DNA of 64,000 bases. Origin: Pyropia yezoensis. Taxonomy: Eukaryota > Rhodophyta > Bangiophyceae > Bangiales > Bangiaceae. The translations under genes and the position numbers were made by a program. The stretch lies in NCBI GenBank assembly GCA_009829735.1, contig CM020620.1, positions 3,041,447 through 3,105,446 on the forward strand, read 5' to 3'. This document shows positions 57,922 to 64,000 of the stretch, one piece after another (the first letter of the stretch is position 1; every line of letters starts with the position of its first letter). The notes under the pieces are model-generated. The model searched no databases, was not told the DNA's origin, and saw nothing but the letters and a program-made list of their open reading frames with translations.

Positions 57922-58719
57922 CGCCGCCATGCCCGTCGGCGGGCGCCGCCGCCGTCGCCAGAGGCAGGGAGGACCACCAAGCCACCTCTGTGACGGCAGC
58001 CGGCGGCACAGACGGGGCGGCGCGGTGGAGCCAAGCGGCCAGCCCGAGGGGCACCACCCAACGCGCGTCCGGGAGGGCATCAGCGAGCGCCGCCACGCTC
58101 TGCTCGTCTGCGTGGTCGTGGTGCCCGTGCGTGATGGCCACGGTGACGGGCCCCGCGGCGGCGGCGGCCAGCACCGCCGCCAGGCCCGCCACGTCCTCAA
58201 AAGGCAGGCCCTGCAGCCGCACCGGCGCGGGCGCCCAGGCGGGCCCGACGACCCGCCCAAAGACCGGGTCGACGAGCACGGTGGCGCCGCCCGCCTGGAG
58301 CAGCGACGACCCGTGGCCGAGCCAGGTGATCCGCCCCACCCCCGCCGGCGGCGCCACCAGCCCCGCCACCGTCAGCCGCCGCACCGGCACGGCGGCGGCC
58401 ACGGCGGCGGCGGCTGCCGCGGCCACGGGGCCGACGCCCACGGACGCGGCGGCGGCGGTGTACCAGGCGCGGGTGGAGAGGAGGGTGAGGAACCGCCGCG
58501 GGCGGGGGAGGCCGGGGAAGGTGGCAAACGGGTTGGAAAACGCCCGCCCGTCGGCAGAGAGCGTCGTGGCGGTGACCGCGCCGGGGGGGGGGGGGGGAAT
58601 ACCGTCGCCGGGTAGGGGAAGGGGGGGGGGGAGAGGCGCCAGTGCGCCACCACCGCCGCCACGGCGACGGCGCTCACGGAGAGGGCGACGAGGAGGGAGG
58701 GGCGTCTGGTCGTGGCCAT
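57356..58719 (-). CDS. NAPE-PLD-like metallo-beta-lactamase-fold phospholipase
   Basis: On the minus strand: RAFSNPF near the start of the conserved part, then ITWLGHGSSLLQAGGATVLVDPVF. The zinc motif THGHHDHAD (H-x-H-x-D-H, near 58110-58136) follows, then PAQHWSRR...LWGGYVL (near 57837), YAVGDSGDCPVW, PIGA...LMRAQHMD and AVHWGTFVLT (near 57565). All are in the order of N-acylphosphatidylethanolamine phospholipase D. Known role: hydrolysis of N-acyl-PE to N-acylethanolamine and phosphatidate at membranes. The motif-bearing frame has no ATG at its start. A natural start (MATTRRPSLLVALSVSAVAV, a signal-anchor-like helix) lies at 58719 in a neighbouring frame, separated by G-runs at 58583-58597 and 58621-58631. 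A homopolymer length error or a real frameshift is likely there. Length of about 450 residues fits the family. Confidence 0.82.
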
Positions 58720-58744
58720 GGTAGAGGAGGAAGTGGGATGGCAA

Positions 58745-59389
58745 ACTTTGCCATCCCCTTGAAGGGGGGGGCGGCGGAGGTGGGATGGGCGGGGGGACGC
58801 GGAGGAGTCAGGGGGGGTGGATCGATCGTGAAGGCGGGAGAGGTAGTATTCTAAAGAAAACGACCCACAATGGATCCGTCGTGTAGGTGGGCTACTAAAT
58901 CGTTGTGGGTCGCTCTGGGGGGTGTGGGAGGGGGGGAGGCGGGGTGCGTCTGGGGGCATTTGGGGGGGGGGGGGGAGGGGGATTTATGGGGAGGAACTGG
59001 GGGAGGGATTTGTTGAGGGTTCGCTCGGGGGGGGTACTTGGAGTGTGCTTCTGGGGGGCCTCGGAGGGTTCGGGGGAGCTTGGGGGGCCTCATGGAACGT
59101 TACGTGTTCCCGTTGGTGCGGCGTGCCTCTCACGCCCTCCCGGCGCATCGGGCTGGGGGGAGCTGGCTCAGCAGGGGGGGGCTCGCTGTTGTCCAGGGGA
59201 GCACGGGAACGTTACTCCTCCGTACTGCACAGCGTCACAGCTGTTAGACGTGGCGCCCCTGATGTGACACCCTGTATTCCGACGTAGAGGCGAAGGGACG
59301 CGCAACACCAGCGGCAGACACGGCACTTCCTGTGCCGTCTGCCCGTCGTGTGCATTGGCGGTGCCTCCATCTTGTCCGTCCCGATCTTT
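58745..59389. other. Stretch without a gene between the NAPE-PLD-like gene and the next ORF
   Basis: Contains the divergent upstream regions of both neighbours. It is very G-rich on the plus strand (58900-59070). No motif-bearing frame was found. Confidence 0.5.
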
Positions 59390-60832
59390 ATGTCAAGATT
59401 TTGTGGCTACGTGTCCACGATGGACACCATGGATGACGTTTCTGTACCTGCTGTATTGAGCGGGCAGTTGGCGTCGTTGGGTATCAAGGGTGAGACGACG
59501 TTACGTGCGCCGGGAAATGCTGCGCACCAGGCTGTGGTCGCTGTGAAGAAGCTTGATGGCCTACTCGCGTCTCACGGAGGGGGAGCCCATTTTTTCGTTT
59601 CTCGTATCTTTGAAGGAGCATGTGGGGAGGTCCGGGACCGGCTGGGGTGGACCACCTTGGTAGGCCGTGTGGGGGTGGTGGACCCTGAGGATCGCTTTTC
59701 TCAGGGTGTCATCAACCTCCTCGTTCCCCACGCCTACAAACACGCCCGACTATCGCGTGTGGCCCTGCGTGGCGTTGCCCGGTCGGGACTCGGGCAGGCG
59801 AACAACGCTTCGGATGGCGCACCCAGTTCCCCTCGGTCTCCGGCAGCCGCGGCCTCCACCGGGGGTCCGCTTCTGAGCCCCCCTTCGTCACTTGTAGACG
59901 AGCTTGAGAGGACATCGTCACCTGGCTTGGACTCATCCGCTGCAGCCCCGCGTGCGCCATCGCCCACGGCATCGTCTGGACAACACGGCTATTTCCCGCG
60001 TCGGCCGCCTCTCCCTCCATCTGCTTCGCCACCAAGTCCTTCGCCTCCTGATGTCCCCCGATCTACTTCGCGTGGTGCACTGACAACACCACACCCATCT
60101 TCCGCTGACCCACCAAGCACGCCCCCGAGTTGTGAGCCGCGCTCTTCCCCACCCGGGGATCCGCTGCCATCCTTGACATCGGGTTGTCTTGGTTCATCGT
60201 CGTCGCAGGCCGAGGTTAACTCGGAGCTCAAGATCTACAGCAGCTCTCAGCCAGCAACGCTGCGTCCCAACCCCTCTGTCGCGGCGATTGTTACGGAGAT
60301 GAGCTCCAAGGCGCAGGCGTTCTCAAGGCCCATCAAGGTGTTTAAGGTGGCGGCGAGCTGGTGCATTACTGCGCTTATGGTGGCAATGCAGACCGACGGG
60401 CGTATCAGACAGGACTTGAACCTGTCGAGGGAAGCTCGGCGGGGACTCATGATTGCCCTGCGTGAGCGGTGGTGGCCTTGTTGGCAGGCACCAATCGGGC
60501 CTTCGGGAGAACGATGTGCTGCCAAGCCGCCGGATGGGAAATCCAATGCGATGGACGGATCGGGGGCGGACAGAACCTTCTCTGTGTGTGCATTACGTGT
60601 AAATACCGGTCATGTGCGTGCATCCGTGGCGGCTTCCAAGCACGTGAGCCTGGGATGGAAGTCAACGGTGGTATCCTTGCTTTCGCTTAGTCGGGCAAGA
60701 GACGTCTCTTATGGCGGTCAAGTTGCCACTCTACTGCTGCTGGCATCTCGAGAAGGCACAAATCTGTTGCCAATCATGCGTCTGTGCATGGAGAAGGACT
60801 GGTCTGTGCTCCTCCACGCGCAGGCCATCTAG
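59390..60832 (+). CDS. Hypothetical protein, Ser/Pro-rich
   Basis: About 480 codons from the ATG at 59390 (alternative ATG at 59420, MDTMDDVSVP). I do not recognise it. Residues about 1-140 look folded (VLSGQLASLGIKGETTLR, VRDRLGWTTLVGRVGVVD). A long Ser/Pro/Ala-rich linker follows, then a more structured segment (PSVAAIVTEMSSKAQAFSRPIKVFKVAASWCITALMVAMQ) and a C-terminal part with several Leu/Ser helices. The lower GC than the flanks and even amino-acid use favour real coding. Introns near the end are possible. Confidence 0.45.
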   Translation: MSRFCGYVSTMDTMDDVSVPAVLSGQLASLGIKGETTLRAPGNAAHQAVVAVKKLDGLLASHGGGAHFFVSRIFEGACGEVRDRLGWTTLVGRVGVVDPEDRFSQGVINLLVPHAYKHARLSRVALRGVARSGLGQANNASDGAPSSPRSPAAAASTGGPLLSPPSSLVDELERTSSPGLDSSAAAPRAPSPTASSGQHGYFPRRPPLPPSASPPSPSPPDVPRSTSRGALTTPHPSSADPPSTPPSCEPRSSPPGDPLPSLTSGCLGSSSSQAEVNSELKIYSSSQPATLRPNPSVAAIVTEMSSKAQAFSRPIKVFKVAASWCITALMVAMQTDGRIRQDLNLSREARRGLMIALRERWWPCWQAPIGPSGERCAAKPPDGKSNAMDGSGADRTFSVCALRVNTGHVRASVAASKHVSLGWKSTVVSLLSLSRARDVSYGGQVATLLLLASREGTNLLPIMRLCMEKDWSVLLHAQAI

Positions 60833-61830
60833 CGATCGCTTACCGTGGCCTCGGGAATATTTGGACCTTCCTGGGCTGCAACTGCTGAGCCGCCACCCCC
60901 TCGCACCCTCCCGAAAGCTGACCGTCAACATTCCATTCTGAACGTCGCGGCATCTTCATTGGCATCATCTCCTGGCCCATCATTGGCGCTCTCCACGCGA
61001 CGCCCAGAAGCAGCAGAAGCAGCGCCACGAGACGCACTGCCATCTCCAGTGACGGCGGCATCTCCGGTAGCACGTCCTGCGGGACCCGCTCCCGCAGCTC
61101 AGGCGGCGCCACCCTCCATGTCGAGGACGCCGGTCAGGCCGCCCCTGACTGCAACGCCGTCGGATGCCCCTATCCTGCCTCCAGCTCCATCAGCCCCGCT
61201 GCTGCCGGCTCCTCCTCTGGCGGCCCTATCTACGCCGACCGCGTTCATCCCTTCAACAGCCCCGCAAGTGGTCGCGCCGACAACTACAACATGAATACGA
61301 AATGAAGCGGCTTCTTCCATAGGGACAACGGCGGCACCGCCACAAGCTCCTCTTCGAGAAGTGGCACGACCTGCGCTAACGTCAAAGTCTGCGGCGCCTT
61401 CGCGGGTGTCTTCTCCGACGGCGTCATCTCAGCTTGCCCCGGCCATCCTGTCTACGGCGCAAGACGTGGCGGCAGACTTGCGGGCGGCCTCAACGCAAGC
61501 TGTTTCAACGCCACCGTCCACGGCGACCCCGGTGGCGCGGACATCCATTGCGCCGGCCGTCGGACCAGCATCAGAACATCTGCCTACGATGCCGCCCGAT
61601 TCACCTCCATTGGCCACGTAGACGGCCACGGACGACGCCTTGCTGGTTGAGAGGACGCTCGTCTCGCCAAGACCATTCGCATCTCCGCCAGAAGCAACAT
61701 CGCCTTCAATGTCACCTGCGAGGACTGCAATGTCAGCTGCTTTGGCCGTATTAGCCGCCAGTTCAATACCGGGATCGTCTACGAGGGCTAGTGCTGGCAC
61801 TGACCTTGCGGATTCGGACCGATCAACCGG
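60833..61830. other. Stretch with Pro/Ala/Ser-rich open frames only
   Basis: Frames 60845-61294 and 61361-61621 are low in complexity (PAPAAQAAPP, VARPAGPAP types). They could be disordered exons of one gene together with the neighbouring ORFs, but no splice structure can be shown by eye. Confidence 0.4.
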
Positions 61831-62349
61831 ATGCGGAGGATGGCGGCCGCCCCACCAGCCAAGTTCAAGGAAGGCCGGCAATCGGTCGCAGTCAAGGGCG
61901 CGGTCGTGGACCTGCGCGAGAGGTCCCGACTGGGAGAAGACGCGAGGGTGTGCCTAATGCCTTGGGGGAAGGAAGGCCGGGAGATACGCGCGGAGGCACC
62001 GCTTTTGGCGAATGCGAAGACGCCGGAAGAGTGGGAGGTAGTCCACGACGCTCACTGCGTCCCCAGCCGGATGCGCCTCCTCCAAAGCACCGTCGAGACA
62101 GTGATCTGGAGCGGTCGTTGTTCGGCACGTGGTGGACTGGACAAGAGCGGAGGGGTAGCTGAGGTATACGTTCGGGAAATACAACATGGCTGGTTGAAGA
62201 TGGCAGATGATGTCAGGGCTCCAACCGCGGATGGCGATGCGGTGCCGCGTAAGGCGCGGTTCTGCGAAGAACAGGGGGTGGCGCCGGTGCGGCGCCTCGC
62301 GGAGCCCACTGTGCCGTCGAAATGCCATTGTTCGGTGCTCCAGCAGTAG
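61831..62349 (+). CDS. Hypothetical protein, 172 residues
   Basis: It starts at an ATG (MRRMAAAPPAKFKEG). Not recognised. The central part looks folded and non-repetitive (WEVVHDAHCVPSRMRLLQSTVETVIW, then AEVYVREIQHGWLKMADD), with His and Cys residues that might bind metal. It lies 0.7 kb before the A-family solo LTR and in the same orientation as the partial ORF beyond it, so it could be part of a small mobile element. Confidence 0.4.
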   Translation: MRRMAAAPPAKFKEGRQSVAVKGAVVDLRERSRLGEDARVCLMPWGKEGREIRAEAPLLANAKTPEEWEVVHDAHCVPSRMRLLQSTVETVIWSGRCSARGGLDKSGGVAEVYVREIQHGWLKMADDVRAPTADGDAVPRKARFCEEQGVAPVRRLAEPTVPSKCHCSVLQQ

Positions 62350-63066
62350 ACGGGGCCCTCTCTGCTCCACACTCGACCACGTCGTTCCCCCCTTCCCGCT
62401 CCCAAACCGTCTTGGAGCATACCAGAAGAAACCCAAAGGGCAAAACTAGGGTTCATAATAAGTATTAGCTTAGTGCCGAAATTGGATGAGAATGTCGGCG
62501 CTCGAAGCGCCCTCCCCGCAATTACCCTCGGAGTGGCAAGGCACCCGGTTCCATGCCGGCGATAGAACGCCTCTATGAAAAGCGAGTGAGCACGAAGAAC
62601 TAGCGGCGGCGAGCAAGTGCACAGGGCGGCCGCCGCCTGCCTCCGCGTGTCCAACGACGAAGCCAGTATGCAGTGAGCTCGAGATTGGACACAATAGAGG
62701 AGACACAGAAAGATTCAACGGGGGCAGGGAGCCGCTACGATAACAGGGGCTTCCCGCCGCGATTCCGTCCGTGCAGCGGCGGGCCTTCGGTCGGGCCGTC
62801 CGGAGCAGGGGTGGGGCAAGCGGGAGAGCGGGCGCAGAGAGGGGCTGCGGGAGCAGGACAATGCCGCCGCGCGTACGTCCGTGAAATAGCAGGCCCCAGG
62901 TCGGGTACTCGGGGGGGGCGTGCGACGGGGGGGTGGCCGACATGCGTTTGGATACATGGATAGCCGCTGCGCCAGCGCCTGCCACTGCAGCCAGCGGTCC
63001 CCCCAACAGCCATTGTGAGCGGATGGGGGAGCAAACGGTTGGAGCTGGCACATCCGAGTAGGACAG
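62350..63066. other. Stretch without a recognised gene before the solo LTR
   Basis: Mixed composition. Frames on the minus strand (62470-63165) run into the solo LTR and show no motif. No repeat structure was noticed. Confidence 0.4.
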
Positions 63067-63514
63067 TGTGGCAAAAACCACTCGCGCACACGGCACCCAA
63101 GTTGGGGCGGTGCGCAAGGGCTGCCTCCCGTGTCGGGGGAACCGGAAGAAGTGCAAGTTGCACACACTCTATCCCTGTTGTGGGGTAAACCCCCCACGAC
63201 AAAACCAGAAGATGGTGTGTGAACCAACAGTTTCTTGGTCGGGACGGGGAAGCGAGGCCAAGCCCCGCTGTCCCTCCCCTTATCCCCCCAGGGTCCCCTC
63301 AGAATCTCGCCACTCGAAATCTCCAACCCCAGCGCCTGCCCACCGGGCCACACGAAAATTCAAGACGATTGCACGTTGGATTTACTACTAAGCTAACTAT
63401 CCCTAACTTAGGGAATATGGACCCAAATGCAGGGGGAGAAGCGGGTCAGGCTGGCTGCCTGCCGCCACTTACATGGCACGTGTTGCCCCCCTACCTGGGG
63501 TCAATACTGCCACA
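63067..63514 (-). mobile_element. Solo LTR of the element A family
   Basis: 448 bp in reverse orientation, TGTGGCAAAAACC to GGGGTCAATACTGCCACA, matching the LTRs of element A. With these outer ends no target duplication is seen. If the ends are taken 2 bp further in, CAGTG flanks both sides (63064-63068 and 63513-63517). There is no internal sequence, so it is an LTR-recombination remnant. Confidence 0.88.
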
Positions 63515-63571
63515 GTGCTGGCAGGTGTTGCGTGGTATGGATAAGGGAGCGGCGCGTCCGCCAACCCTGAG

Positions 63572-64000
63572 ATGGAACGACTTTTCATTGACGATGCTGA
63601 GGACGAGGACGAGTCTGACTACGACACTGAGTCTCAGAGTGCATCCGCCGAAGGCGGCCAATACAATGGCAAGGGAAAGGGCCAGAGCAAGTGGGAGGAG
63701 TACGACACGCTTCGAGGCCGGCCGTTGGGGCGGCAAGCGGCGAAGCGCGCAGCGCACGTGGAGAAGAAGAAGGATGCTTTTGAGGCCTCCCTGAACACAC
63801 CAAACAAGGCCATGCTGAGCGTTGCGGACTCCAAGGCAAAGAAGGCAGCCCTGGCCGAGGCGGCGTACCGTCTGGAGAGCCGTAAGGTGGCCATGGACTT
63901 CTTCTTGCGCCCTGAGAACAGGGGCACGCTGGAGGGGATCGAGTTCCGCTCCGTGACGCTGAAGCTGGCGGTGGACCTGGGGAGGGCGTCGGCGGAGGCC
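63572..64000 (+). CDS. Partial ORF, NAM-associated/Harbinger accessory-like protein
   Basis: 143 codons from an ATG to the window edge with no stop. The N-terminus is acidic (MERLFIDDAEDEDESDYD). Then comes KWEEYDTLRGRPLGRQAAKRAAHVEKKKDAF, resembling the RP-x-GRK-x-AK core of NAM-associated C-terminal domains found in the Myb-like second ORF of PIF/Harbinger transposons. A basic coiled stretch follows. The C-terminus lies outside the window. The A-family solo LTR ends 57 bp upstream and may have cut the promoter or an earlier part. Assignment is tentative. Confidence 0.45.
   Translation, partial: MERLFIDDAEDEDESDYDTESQSASAEGGQYNGKGKGQSKWEEYDTLRGRPLGRQAAKRAAHVEKKKDAFEASLNTPNKAMLSVADSKAKKAALAEAAYRLESRKVAMDFFLRPENRGTLEGIEFRSVTLKLAVDLGRASAEA

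Overview
This is a GC-rich, intron-poor eukaryotic nuclear window dominated by LTR retrotransposons. The organism cannot be named from sequence alone. Single-exon nuclear genes, high GC, long G/C homopolymers and a mix of chromodomain Ty3/gypsy elements with DNA transposons would suit a bangialean red alga (Porphyra/Pyropia type), but that is an inference.

Left third (1-30 kb): a pogo/Tigger (CENP-B-like) transposase gene has been cut into pieces by a stack of Ty3/gypsy insertions. Element A (1750-11151, target duplication CCTAC) lies just upstream of its first ATG. Element B (11585-28984, minus strand, duplication GTGCG) splits the second helix-turn-helix, and element C (16724-27495, duplication GTTTG) sits inside the gag of B. 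A solo LTR of the C family (29341-29702, duplication AACGA) interrupts the DDE catalytic domain. A partial A-like element runs off the left edge in the opposite orientation. A and C share a primer-binding site, a stop-then-ATG gag/pol junction and, most strikingly, a long antisense ORF after pol. The two antisense proteins are recognisably related to each other, which suggests a conserved accessory gene.

Middle (30-48 kb): a strongly diverged tandem array of roughly 130-bp units (about 30.2-32.2 kb) and a 90-bp palindrome lead to a second transposase-like gene (35049 onward). That gene is interrupted by element D (36852-44500, duplication CCTAC), and its reading frame resumes exactly after the duplication. 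D and B form a second clade with pol overlapping gag in the -1 frame. D also carries a two-finger C2H2 zinc-finger ORF between its 5' LTR and gag.

Right part (48-64 kb): host genes. These are a Dispatched/Patched-like sterol-sensing-domain transporter with one visible intron, pescadillo (ribosome biogenesis), and a NAPE-PLD-like metallo-hydrolase on the minus strand. Two hypothetical ORFs follow, then an A-family solo LTR beside the start of an ORF resembling NAM-associated/Harbinger accessory proteins that runs off the window. No tRNA, rRNA, CRISPR array or bacterial-type operon was seen. All homology calls are by reading motifs; no search was run.
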